The translations under genes and the position numbers were made by a program. The notes under the pieces are model-generated. The model worked only from the letters and a program-made list of their open reading frames with translations. It had not been told where the DNA came from and searched no databases. Source: Herbidospora sakaeratensis (lineage in GTDB: Bacteria > Actinomycetota > Actinomycetes > Streptosporangiales > Streptosporangiaceae). Taken from it: DNA of 64,000 nucleotides. The stretch spans positions 485,364 through 549,363 of the forward strand of contig NZ_BBXC01000007.1 in the NCBI RefSeq assembly GCF_001570525.1, in the 5' to 3' direction. This document shows positions 1 through 7,610 of the stretch, in pieces. How positions within the stretch are numbered: position 1 is the stretch's first letter; every line of letters begins with the position of its first letter.

Positions 1-604
1 ACGACCGCCACTCCCGGGCCAGGGTCCGCAGCAGCGTCGTCTTGCCCGTCCCGGGCGGCCCGTGCAGCAGCAGCAACCGTCCGGGAGCGGAACCGGCCCG
101 CAGCGCCATCAGGGAGTCCAGCTTCCCCTGCGCCAGCCGGGGGTAGTTGCGCCGCACGTCGGCCCACGCCGAAGCGCCGATCGTCTTCGTCGAGCGTCTC
201 CGGCCGTGTTCGGACTTCCAGAAGAAGCCCATCGTCACGTTGTCGTCGTCGACCGGCCTCGGTTCGGCGGCGTCCTTCACGGTTTCGGCCACCACGGCCG
301 CGGCCAGGTCCTCGGTCACGGCCGTCACCGCGACCATCGCGTTGCCGCCCTTGTAGCGGATGACGCGCATGGTCCAGCCGTCGCCCTCGTACAGGCGGGA
401 GTCGGGGCCGTCGTCGGACGATGCGCCGCGCACCAGGACGCCGCCGGACGCGGTCAGGGGCGCGTCCTTGCGTACCCTTTCCACGCTGGCGGTCTGCGCC
501 CACGGCTGTACCCCGGTCGCGAAGGGGGAGAGGGCCAGGGCGTCGATGATGTCGGCGGGGCTGTCGCTGTCGTCGACCCACACTTTCATCTCGAGCGGAG
601 TCAT
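1..604 (-). CDS. AAA-type ATPase with N-terminal DUF5925-like domain (3' end outside window)
   Basis: Reading leftward from 604, the protein begins MTPLEMKVWVDDSDS and runs about 200 residues to the window edge. Just before the edge is a Walker A loop, LLLHGPPGTGKTTLL, typical of AAA ATPases, so the N-terminal ~170 residues are a separate domain and most of the ATPase lies outside the window. I recognise the layout as the actinobacterial DUF5925-AAA family, from memory only. The start at 604 is preferred over an in-frame ATG at 646 because a good -10 hexamer (GATAAT, 650 to 645 on this strand) overlaps the latter. The gene is divergent from the amidase at 704. Function unknown; such ATPases usually remodel proteins. 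Confidence 0.7.
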   Translation of the reverse strand, partial: MTPLEMKVWVDDSDSPADIIDALALSPFATGVQPWAQTASVERVRKDAPLTASGGVLVRGASSDDGPDSRLYEGDGWTMRVIRYKGGNAMVAVTAVTEDLAAAVVAETVKDAAEPRPVDDDNVTMGFFWKSEHGRRRSTKTIGASAWADVRRNYPRLAQGKLDSLMALRAGSAPGRLLLLHGPPGTGKTTLLRTLAREWRS

Positions 605-703
605 GGAGGTAATGATCCCGATCTGTCGGGGGAGGTGTCGACGCATTATCCGTTTACGCGTGGGACACGGGGGCGAAATCGGCCTCGCGTAGGAAGGTGA
701 GGC

Positions 704-1798
704 ATGGCGATCGATCCGTTCGTACCGTGGGGTGTCGCGACAGAGCAGTCCGACGGGCCCCGGCTGGCCGTCAAGGACGTCGTCGACGTCGAGGGGCTGC
801 CCACCGGGGCGGGGCATCCCGATCTGCTGGGGAAGAAGGCCGAGCGCGACGCGGAGGCCGTCGCGCGGCTGCGCTCCATGAGCGTGTTCGCGGGCAAGAC
901 GCACACCGACGAGCTCGCCTGGAGCCTGGGGGGCACCAACCAGCACTACGGTGCGCCCGAGAACCCGGCCGCCCCGGGTCACGTCTGCGGGGGGTCGTCG
1001 AGCGGGTCGGCCGCGGCCGTCGCCGCCGGCCGCGCCGATCTCGGGCTGGGCACCGACACCGCCGGTTCGGTCCGCGTCCCCGCCTCCTTCTGTGGTCTGT
1101 ACGGCTACCGCCCCACCCATTCCCGTGCTCCCCGCGACGGCATCGTGCCGTTGGCGCCCTCCTACGACGTTCCCGGGCTGCTGGCCAGGGAGCTGCCGCT
1201 GCTCGAATGGGCGGCCGACGTGCTGATCGATCCCGCGTCCCGGCCGGCGGCGCCCGAGAGGGCGTGGGTCCCGGCCGACCTCTGGGGCGAACTGTCCCCG
1301 CGGGTGGGGGCCGCGCTCGCCCCGGCCATCCGCGACCTGGGCCTGCCCGTCGACCGCACCCCGCTCGGGCTCGACGTCACCGACGCGTTCGCGGTCGCCC
1401 AGGCCGCCGAGGTCTGGGCCTGCCACGGCGCGTGGGTGCGCGAGAAGCGGCCCGTGTTCGGGCCCGGCGTCGCGGCGCGGTTCGAGCGGGCCGAGCGGCT
1501 CACCGCCGAGGAGGTCAGCCTGGCCCGCAAGACCGTCGCCGAGGCGCGGCAGCGGCTGCTCGACCTGCTGGAAGGGGCCGTCCTGGCGCTGCCGAGCGCC
1601 CCCGGCACCGCGCCCGCGCTCGGCCGGCCGGCCCGGACGCGGGCGGCCACGTTGCGGCTGACGTGCCTGGCGCCGATCGCCGGAGCGCCCGTGCTGGCGC
1701 TGCCGGCGGCGCGGGTCGACGGGCTGCCGCTGGGGTTGTCCCTCATGGCGGCCCCCGGAGGCGACGAGAACCTGTTCGCGCTAGCGTCGGGGGCATGA
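704..1798 (+). CDS. Amidase-signature family hydrolase
   Basis: A 364-residue protein with the amidase-signature catalytic set: Lys24 (LAVKDVVDV), the glycine/serine-rich GGSSSGSAAAV motif starting at residue 96, and GTDTAGSVRVP with the expected nucleophile Ser122. Ser98 sits 24 residues before it, the spacing known for the cis-Ser of this family (Ser-cisSer-Lys triad). It hydrolyses an amide bond; the substrate cannot be read from the sequence. It is shorter than typical members (about 450-500 residues), the missing part being C-terminal. A GGAAGGTGA ribosome-binding site precedes ATG 704. Its stop overlaps the mtnA start (ATGA), so the two are probably co-translated. Confidence 0.88.
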   Translation: MAIDPFVPWGVATEQSDGPRLAVKDVVDVEGLPTGAGHPDLLGKKAERDAEAVARLRSMSVFAGKTHTDELAWSLGGTNQHYGAPENPAAPGHVCGGSSSGSAAAVAAGRADLGLGTDTAGSVRVPASFCGLYGYRPTHSRAPRDGIVPLAPSYDVPGLLARELPLLEWAADVLIDPASRPAAPERAWVPADLWGELSPRVGAALAPAIRDLGLPVDRTPLGLDVTDAFAVAQAAEVWACHGAWVREKRPVFGPGVAARFERAERLTAEEVSLARKTVAEARQRLLDLLEGAVLALPSAPGTAPALGRPARTRAATLRLTCLAPIAGAPVLALPAARVDGLPLGLSLMAAPGGDENLFALASGA

Positions 1799-2724
1799 CG
1801 ACGATTGGCTGGGACGGCGACGCGATCGTCCTCATCGACCAGACCCGGCTGCCCGGTGAGGTCGTCCACCTCCGCATCACGACGGTCGCCGGGCTCGTCG
1901 ACGCGATCAAGCGGCTGGCCGTGCGCGGCGCGCCCGCCCTCGGGGTCGCCGGGGCGCTGGGGGTGGCGCTCGCCGCCCGTACGGGAGAGCCGATCGAACC
2001 CCTGGCGGCGGCCCGGCCGACCGCGGTGAACCTGGCGTGGGGGGTGCGGGAGGCCGCCCTGGCGGCCGATCCGCTGAAGCGGGCCCTGGAGATCCGCGAG
2101 GAGGACATCCGGGCCTGCCGCGAGATGGGGGAGCGCGGCGCCGACCTGCTGGCCGCCTACGGCGCGACCCGGATCATGACGATCTGCAACACCGGCGCGC
2201 TGGCCACCGTCGAGCGCGGCACCGCGCTCGGCGTCATCCAGACCCTGCACGAACGCGGCGCGCTCACCGAGGCCATCGCGCTGGAGACCCGGCCGCTGCT
2301 GCAGGGCGCCCGGCTCACCACGTGGGAGCTGCAGAAGATGGGCGCGCCGTTCCGGCTCGTCGTCGACTCGGCGGGGCCGTTCCTGCTGGCGCGGGGCGCG
2401 GCCGACGCCGTCGTCATCGGGGCCGACCGGATCGCCGCCAACGGCGACACCGCCAACAAGATCGGCTCCTACATGCTCGCCCTGGGCGCTCACCGGGCCG
2501 GGGTGCCGTTCGTCGTGGTCGCGCCCGAGACCACCGTCGACCCGCGCACACCCGGCGGCGGCGACATCGAGATCGAAGACCGGGGGAGCGCCGAGGTCAC
2601 CGCGCTGCCCGGGGTGGCGACCTACAACCCGGCCTTCGACGTGACGCCCGCCGAGCTCATCACGGCCATCGTCACCGAGCGGAGAGTGGTCCGTCCCGCG
2701 CGGGGCGAAACGCTCATTTCGTGA
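1795..2724 (+). CDS. mtnA: S-methyl-5-thioribose-1-phosphate isomerase
   Basis: A 309-residue protein of the eIF2B/MtnA family. It converts methylthioribose-1-phosphate to methylthioribulose-1-phosphate in methionine salvage. Visible hallmarks: the VRGAPALGVAGA motif (residues 43-54), Cys131 in MTICNTGALATVE and Asp211 in GADRIAANGDTANKIG. The 80-residue spacing between Cys and Asp equals that of the catalytic pair Cys160/Asp240 in Bacillus subtilis MtnA. ATG 1795 overlaps the amidase stop. No other salvage genes (mtnN, mtnP, mtnB, mtnC, mtnD) are in the window. The MetE-like gene directly downstream fits methionine metabolism. Slightly short for the family (about 340 residues). Confidence 0.92.
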   Translation: MTTIGWDGDAIVLIDQTRLPGEVVHLRITTVAGLVDAIKRLAVRGAPALGVAGALGVALAARTGEPIEPLAAARPTAVNLAWGVREAALAADPLKRALEIREEDIRACREMGERGADLLAAYGATRIMTICNTGALATVERGTALGVIQTLHERGALTEAIALETRPLLQGARLTTWELQKMGAPFRLVVDSAGPFLLARGAADAVVIGADRIAANGDTANKIGSYMLALGAHRAGVPFVVVAPETTVDPRTPGGGDIEIEDRGSAEVTALPGVATYNPAFDVTPAELITAIVTERRVVRPARGETLIS

Positions 2725-2799
2725 TCAAGAAACTGGTGACATGCGCTAGCGTCTTGACGACTTCCGTCATGTTCCAGACATCAATGGAGATGATTCGCA

Positions 2800-3918
2800 A
2801 TGCGCACAGAACCCCCCTTCCGTGCGGATCACGTCGGCAGCCTCCTGCGCCCGGCCACCCTGCTCCAGGCTCGTGACGACTACGCCAAGGGCGCCCTCGA
2901 CGCCGCCGGTCTGCGCGCCGTGGAAGACGCCGCCATCCGCGACGTCGTCGCCCTCCAGGCCGAGGCCGGCCTCCAGACGGCGACCGACGGCGAGTTCCGC
3001 CGCGCCTCCTGGCACATGGACTTCATCTACCGCCTCGGCGGCATCAGCGTGGCCGCCGACGAGCAGATCGTCGTCAAGTTCCGCAACGAGAACGAGAAGA
3101 TCGAGTTCACCCCCAAGGGGATGAAGGTCGACGGCAGGATCACCCTCAACGAGACGATCTTCGCCGACGACTTCGCCTACCTGCAGAGCGTGGCCGGCGA
3201 GGGCCAGACCCCCAAGCTGACCATCCCGTCGCCGAACATGGTCCACTACCGAGGCGGCCAGGCCGCCATCGACCCCGACGTCTACCCGGACATCGAGGAG
3301 TTCTGGGCCGACCTCGCGGCGGCGTACCAGAACGAGGTGGCCCGCATCGGCGCGCAGGGCTGCACCTACCTGCAGTTCGACGACACCTCCCTCGCCTACC
3401 TGAACGACCCCGCGCAGCGCGCCGAGATCGCCGCCCGCGGCGACGACGCCGACCACCTCCACCTGCGCTACATCCAGCAGATCAACACCGCCATCGCGAC
3501 CAAGCCCGAGGGCATGCGGATCACCACCCACATGTGCCGCGGCAACTTCCGCTCCTCGTGGGCCGCCGAAGGCTCCTACGACTTCGTCGCCGAGGCCCTG
3601 TTCGGCGAACTCGGCGTCGACGGCTTCTTCCTGGAGTTCGACGACGAGCGCTCCGGCGGCTTCGAACCGCTCCGCTACGTGCCCAAGGGCAAGTACGTCG
3701 TCCTCGGCCTCGTCACCACCAAGTCGGGCGCCCTGGAGTCGAAGGACGACCTCAAGCGGCGCATCGAGGCCGCCTCGAAGTACATCGACGTCGACCAGCT
3801 CTGCCTGTCCCCGCAGTGCGGGTTCTCTTCCACCGTGGAGGGCAACTCCCTCACCCAGGAGGAGCAACTCGCCAAGCTGCGGCTCATCGTTGAGACGGCG
3901 CGCGAGGTCTGGGGCTAG
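2800..3918 (+). CDS. MetE C-terminal-domain-like methyltransferase (YxjG/YxjH type)
   Basis: A 372-residue single-domain relative of cobalamin-independent methionine synthase. The N-terminus RTEPPFRADHVGSLLRP and the ATDGEFRRASWHMDF block are typical of the short YxjG/YxjH group, which carry only the catalytic barrel of MetE. Candidate zinc ligands include His532-like THMCRGN (about residue 245) and C-terminal CLSPQCGFSS. Full MetE is about 750 residues. It presumably transfers a methyl group to homocysteine or another thiol; the donor is uncertain. GGAGA at 2786-2790 is the ribosome-binding site. The gene follows mtnA by 75 bp. That gap is too short for an S-box riboswitch; TTGACG at 2754-2759 could be a -35 element. 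Confidence 0.82.
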   Translation: MRTEPPFRADHVGSLLRPATLLQARDDYAKGALDAAGLRAVEDAAIRDVVALQAEAGLQTATDGEFRRASWHMDFIYRLGGISVAADEQIVVKFRNENEKIEFTPKGMKVDGRITLNETIFADDFAYLQSVAGEGQTPKLTIPSPNMVHYRGGQAAIDPDVYPDIEEFWADLAAAYQNEVARIGAQGCTYLQFDDTSLAYLNDPAQRAEIAARGDDADHLHLRYIQQINTAIATKPEGMRITTHMCRGNFRSSWAAEGSYDFVAEALFGELGVDGFFLEFDDERSGGFEPLRYVPKGKYVVLGLVTTKSGALESKDDLKRRIEAASKYIDVDQLCLSPQCGFSSTVEGNSLTQEEQLAKLRLIVETAREVWG

Positions 3919-4030
3919 CGAGACCGATGACCGTTGGGCATATCGGCCGTCGATCTGGGCAAAGCGCCACTCGCGCCATCCGGCGGCCAATATGCTCGGC
4001 GTCCTGTCCAACCTGTTCGGGAGTTTCCTC

Positions 4031-5896
4031 GTGGCGATCTCGCTGGTGACCCGCTCGCAATGGGGGGCCCGCGCTCCCAAGGGGTCCTACTCCCCGCTGA
4101 CGTCCACGAAGGGTGTCAAGGTCCACTACACGGGCGGCCGCGTGCCCCCGGAGATCGTCAACGACCACAACCTCTGCATCGCCCAGGTCAGGTCGATCCA
4201 GAACTTCCACATGGACGGCAACGGCTGGATAGACATCGGCTACTGCGTCGACGAGCAGACCGAGATCCTCACCCGCGACGGCTGGAAGTCCTACCGGGAG
4301 ATCCAGCCGGGCGACCTGACCCTGACGCTGAACCACGAGACCGGCCTGTCCGAGTGGCAGCCCCTTCTCGACGTGTACGTCTTCCCCGCCCAGTCCCGAA
4401 CCATGATCCGCATGGAAGGCGACCGGCACTCCTCGCTCACCACTCCCCAGCACCGCTGGCCGGTCGAGCGCTATCGGCGCCGGACCGGCACGGTTCGGGT
4501 CAAGGACGACCGCGGCCGATGGGTGGCGACCGGCCGAAGCCGCCGTGAGGTCACCTCCCGGGAGCGCCTGTGGGCGACCACGGAGACGCTCACGTACTGG
4601 GACCGCATCCCGATCGCCGCTCCCTGCGCCGACCTGCCGACCGAGGCCAAGTGGTCGGACGCCTTCGTCGAACTGGTCGCCTGGTTCTGGACCGAGGGCA
4701 CCATCAAGCGCTCCAGGGACAAGACGCCCAGCACCTCTGTGGCGATCTATCAGGCGGTGAAGAACGCGGCGAACGTCAGCCGTCTGCGGATGGCCCTGAC
4801 CGAGGTCTTCGGCCCTGACTCGGGCGCGTTCCCCCGGCTCGGCCGAAACACCGACGGCGTGCCGCGATGGCGTGAGGCGCTCAACGACGACCTCGTGGAG
4901 TTCCATCTCTCCGCCGATGCCGGTCCCCATCTCCTCGACGTCGCGCCCGACCGGGTGCCCACTCATGAGTTCCTGCTGTCCTTGACCAAGGCCCAGCTCG
5001 GGCTGTTCATCGAGACGTCGCTGGCCGCCGACAACGCCGGTGAGGACAAGCTCGCGCAGAAGAACCGGGCCGCCTCCGAGGCTTTCATGTTCGCGGTCCT
5101 GCTGTCCGGCCGCAGCGCCTCCCTGCGCCGCAGGCCGCCCACCGCCTCCTGCAAGACCGACATGTGGCAGGTCGCCATCCGCCGGCAGGAGTTCTTCGGG
5201 CCGCGCGCGGCCAGGCAGAGCAAGGGCGAGTTCCAGATCTCGGAGGAGATCTACGACGGCGAGATCTGGTGTCCGCGTACCGAGAACCAGTCTTGGCTCG
5301 CCCGCCGGAACGGCTCCGTCTACTTCACCGGCAACTCGATGATCGCCTGCCCCCACCGGAAGGTGTTCGTCGGGCGGGGGCCCGACCGGCTGCCCGCCGC
5401 CAACGGGTCCGGCCTCAACTCCGACCACTACGCCGTGCTCGGCCTGGTCGGCAACGCCGGGTTCGTGAAACCCACCAACGATCTGCTGCACGGCATCCTC
5501 GACGCGATCGACTACCTCCGCCAGGAGGGCGGCGCCGGGACCGAGATCAAGGGGCACCGCGACGGCTTCTCCACCGACTGCCCGGGAGCGGCGCTCTACG
5601 CGTGGGTGGAGCGGGGCGCGCCCCGGCCCGGGGGCGGCACCCCCGGCACCCCGCCCGGCGGGCAGATCCCGGCGTGGCCGGGGCGGTTGTTCACCTTCCC
5701 GCCGGTCACCGTCGGTGACGACGTGAAGCGGTGGCAGCAGCAGATGAAGAAGATCGGGTTCGAGTTGGAGGCCGACGGCGCCTACGGGCAGCGGTCGCGC
5801 GACGTGTGCAAGACGTTTCAGCGCCGGGTCGACCTGCCCGACGACGGGATCGTGGGGCGGCGTACCTGGGAGGAGTCGTTCCGCTACACCTTGTGA
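4031..5896 (+). CDS. Intein-containing N-acetylmuramoyl-L-alanine amidase (PGRP domain) with C-terminal peptidoglycan-binding domain
   Basis: The precursor is 621 residues. Host residues 1-71 (MAISLVTRSQWGARAPKG…GWIDIGY) and the part resuming at SMIACPHRKVFVGRG join into a normal Amidase_2/PGRP domain: zinc-ligand candidates are His32 (KVHYTGG), His in KGHRDGF and Cys in STDCPG. A proline/glycine linker leads to a PG_binding_1 domain (VGDDVKRWQQQMKKIGF…GIVGRRTWEESF). Between them lies a 364-residue intein (see next entry). After splicing the enzyme would be about 257 residues and would cleave the muramic acid-L-Ala bond in peptidoglycan. GTG 4031 is chosen because GGGAG lies 8 bases upstream; an in-frame ATG at 3992 has no such site. 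No signal peptide is visible from either start. Confidence 0.87.
   Translation: MAISLVTRSQWGARAPKGSYSPLTSTKGVKVHYTGGRVPPEIVNDHNLCIAQVRSIQNFHMDGNGWIDIGYCVDEQTEILTRDGWKSYREIQPGDLTLTLNHETGLSEWQPLLDVYVFPAQSRTMIRMEGDRHSSLTTPQHRWPVERYRRRTGTVRVKDDRGRWVATGRSRREVTSRERLWATTETLTYWDRIPIAAPCADLPTEAKWSDAFVELVAWFWTEGTIKRSRDKTPSTSVAIYQAVKNAANVSRLRMALTEVFGPDSGAFPRLGRNTDGVPRWREALNDDLVEFHLSADAGPHLLDVAPDRVPTHEFLLSLTKAQLGLFIETSLAADNAGEDKLAQKNRAASEAFMFAVLLSGRSASLRRRPPTASCKTDMWQVAIRRQEFFGPRAARQSKGEFQISEEIYDGEIWCPRTENQSWLARRNGSVYFTGNSMIACPHRKVFVGRGPDRLPAANGSGLNSDHYAVLGLVGNAGFVKPTNDLLHGILDAIDYLRQEGGAGTEIKGHRDGFSTDCPGAALYAWVERGAPRPGGGTPGTPPGGQIPAWPGRLFTFPPVTVGDDVKRWQQQMKKIGFELEADGAYGQRSRDVCKTFQRRVDLPDDGIVGRRTWEESFRYTL
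4244..5335 (+). other. Intein (Hint splicing domain with LAGLIDADG-like homing endonuclease) inside the PGRP amidase
   Basis: The insert starts with Cys1 (CVDEQTEILTRDGWKSY, block A) and carries a block B-like segment SSLTTPQHRW with Thr and His. It ends with the block F/G pair WCPRTENQSWLARRNG…VYFTGN, followed by Ser+1. The penultimate residue is Gly instead of the usual His, a variant expected to slow Asn cyclisation but known in some Hint families. The centre has two LAGLIDADG-like helices: FVELVAWFWTEGTIK and AQLGLFIETSLAADNAGE, with Glu and Asp as candidate metal ligands. Removing these 364 residues restores the PGRP sequence GWIDIGY-SMIACPHRK exactly in frame. Whether the nuclease is still active cannot be told. 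Confidence 0.9.
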
Positions 5897-5938
5897 ACCC
5901 GCGGACGGCCGGTAGAGGTCCGCTTCAGCGCTTCGGCC

Positions 5939-5944
5939 TATCAT
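5939..5944 (+). promoter_or_regulatory. Candidate -10 element for a leaderless mutA transcript
   Basis: TATCAT lies 7 bases before ATG 5952. The only GGAG in front of the gene (5947-5950) ends one base before the start codon, too close to work as a ribosome-binding site. A leaderless mRNA is therefore the simplest reading. No convincing -35 hexamer was found. Confidence 0.4.
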
Positions 5945-5951
5945 CCGGAGC

Positions 5952-7610
5952 ATGACAGTGGATCTGGCGGCCGGATTCGATCCCGGTTCGCGGGAGGAAT
6001 GGCGGGCACTGGCGCTGTCGGTGCTGCGCAAGTCGGGATACGAGGGCGACGACCCCGAGGGGCGGCTCGCGACGCGCACCCCCGACGGCGTGACGATCGT
6101 GCCGCTCTACGACGAGGCCCCTGAGCTGCCGCGCCCGGTCGGCCACGCCGGGCCGTGGGACGTGCGGCAGCGGCACGCCCACCCCGACCCCCGGGTGACC
6201 CGGGAGGCGATCCTGGCCGACCTGGAGAACGGCGTCTCGTCGCTCTGGCTCGACCTGGCCTCGATCGATCCGGCCGCGCTGCCGGTGGTGCTCGACGGGG
6301 TGCTGCTCGACCTGGCGCCGGTCGTGCTCGACGCCGGTGACCGGGCCGCGCGGGCCGCGCACGCCTTTCTCCAGTTGAACGAGACCGCGTCCCAGTTGGA
6401 CGATTTGCCGGGCGGGAACCTGGGTTTCGCGCCCGGCGATCCCGATCTGGCGGAGTTCGCCGGCCGGGCCCGCGGGGGGCTGCGGCTGGTCGTGGTCGAC
6501 GCGCTGGCCTACCACGACAGGGGCGCCGCCGACGCGCAGGAGCTCGCCGCGTCGATCACGCAGGGTGTCGCCGCGCTGCGGCGGCTCACCGAGGCCGGGT
6601 TGCCGGTCGAGCGGGCGTTCGAGCTGATCGAGTTCCGGTACGCCGCCACCGCCGACCAGTTCCTCACGATCGCCAAGCTCCGGGCGGCCCGCCGGTTGTG
6701 GGCCCGGGTGGCCGAGGTGGCGGGCGGCCCGCCCGTGCAGCTCCAGCACGCGGTGACCTCGGGCGCGATGATGACGGCGCGCGACCCGTGGGTGAACATG
6801 CTGCGCACCACGCTGGCCTGCTTCGCGGCCGGGGCCGGGGGCGCCGACGCGGTGACGGTGCAGCCGTTCGACGCCGCGCTCGGGCTGCCCGACGCGTTCG
6901 CCCGCCGGATCGCCCGCAACACCCAGTCGCTGCTGGTCGAGGAGGCCGGGGTGGCGCGGGTCGCCGACCCGGCCGGGGGTTCCTGGTACGTGGAGCACCT
7001 CACCGACGACCTGGCGAACGCCGCCTGGGATCTGTTCCGGCAGGCCGAGAAGCACGGCGAGCAGGTGATCGAGGAGGCGATCCGGCAGGCCAGGGCGTCC
7101 AGGGAGAAGGACGTCGCCCGCCGCCGGCGGCCCGTCACCGGGGTGAGCGAGTTCCCGAACCTGGCCGAGAGGATCCCGGTGCGCGAGCCCGGCCCGGGTC
7201 TGCCCGGCACGCCCGACCGCTACGCCGAGCCGTTCGAGCGGCTGCGCGACCTCGCCGACCGGCAGGAGACCCGGCCGGCGGTGTTCCTGGCCACGCTCGG
7301 GCCGGTCGCCGTGCACACCGCCCGCGCCTCGTTCGCCGCCAACCTCTTCGCCGCCGGCGGCGTCGCGACCGTGACCGGCGAGGTGGCCGACTACACCGGC
7401 GCCCCGGCGGTGGTCTGCGTCTGCTCCTCCGACCGCCTGTACGCCGAGCAGGCCGCCCAGGCCGCCGCCGCGCTCAAGGCGGCCGGGGCCGCGAAGGTGT
7501 GGCTGGCCGGCAAGGGGGAGTATGAGGGTGTCGACGCCACCCTCTACGCGGGGTGTGACGCCCTGGAGGTCCTGGAGACCACGTTCGACGACCTGGGAGT
7601 GGACCGATGA
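5952..7610 (+). CDS. mutA: Methylmalonyl-CoA mutase small subunit
   Basis: A 552-residue MutA-type subunit. The N-terminal TIM-barrel part includes [31 protein letters not shown] and the downstream motifs [22 protein letters not shown] and [26 protein letters not shown], all mutase signatures. The C-terminal Rossmann-like region lacks the DxHxxG cobalamin motif, as expected for the non-catalytic small subunit. It forms a heterodimer with MutB and helps interconvert (R)-methylmalonyl-CoA and succinyl-CoA in propionate and odd-chain/branched-chain degradation. It is shorter than the ~610-640 residues usual for small subunits. The stop overlaps ATG of mutB (ATGA at 7607-7610). Confidence 0.92.
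   Translation: MTVDLAAGFDPGSREEWRALALSVLRKSGYEGDDPEGRLATRTPDGVTIVPLYDEAPELPRPVGHAGPWDVRQRHAHPDPRVTREAILADLENGVSSLWLDLASIDPAALPVVLDGVLLDLAPVVLDAGDRAARAAHAFLQLNETASQLDDLPGGNLGFAPGDPDLAEFAGRARGGLRLVVVDALAYHDRGAADAQELAASITQGVAALRRLTEAGLPVERAFELIEFRYAATADQFLTIAKLRAARRLWARVAEVAGGPPVQLQHAVTSGAMMTARDPWVNMLRTTLACFAAGAGGADAVTVQPFDAALGLPDAFARRIARNTQSLLVEEAGVARVADPAGGSWYVEHLTDDLANAAWDLFRQAEKHGEQVIEEAIRQARASREKDVARRRRPVTGVSEFPNLAERIPVREPGPGLPGTPDRYAEPFERLRDLADRQETRPAVFLATLGPVAVHTARASFAANLFAAGGVATVTGEVADYTGAPAVVCVCSSDRLYAEQAAQAAAALKAAGAAKVWLAGKGEYEGVDATLYAGCDALEVLETTFDDLGVDR

Noticed and set aside
2725-2799. SAM (S-box) riboswitch before the MetE-like gene
   Set aside because: Related genes in Firmicutes have one, but the gap here is only 75 bases and shows no S-box helices or terminator.
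4031-5896. The insert in the amidase as an assembly artefact or a frameshifted pseudogene
   Set aside because: The whole gene is one open frame, the insert has intein blocks at both ends, and its removal restores the PGRP sequence precisely.
5897-5951. Cobalamin riboswitch before the B12-dependent mutase operon
   Set aside because: The gap is 55 bases, far too short for the aptamer, and a B12-box-like sequence is absent.
3884-6079. Long open frame on the minus strand (731 codons)
   Set aside because: It is antisense to the intein-containing amidase, whose domains are clear. Long antisense frames are expected at this G+C content, and its protein has no recognisable motif.
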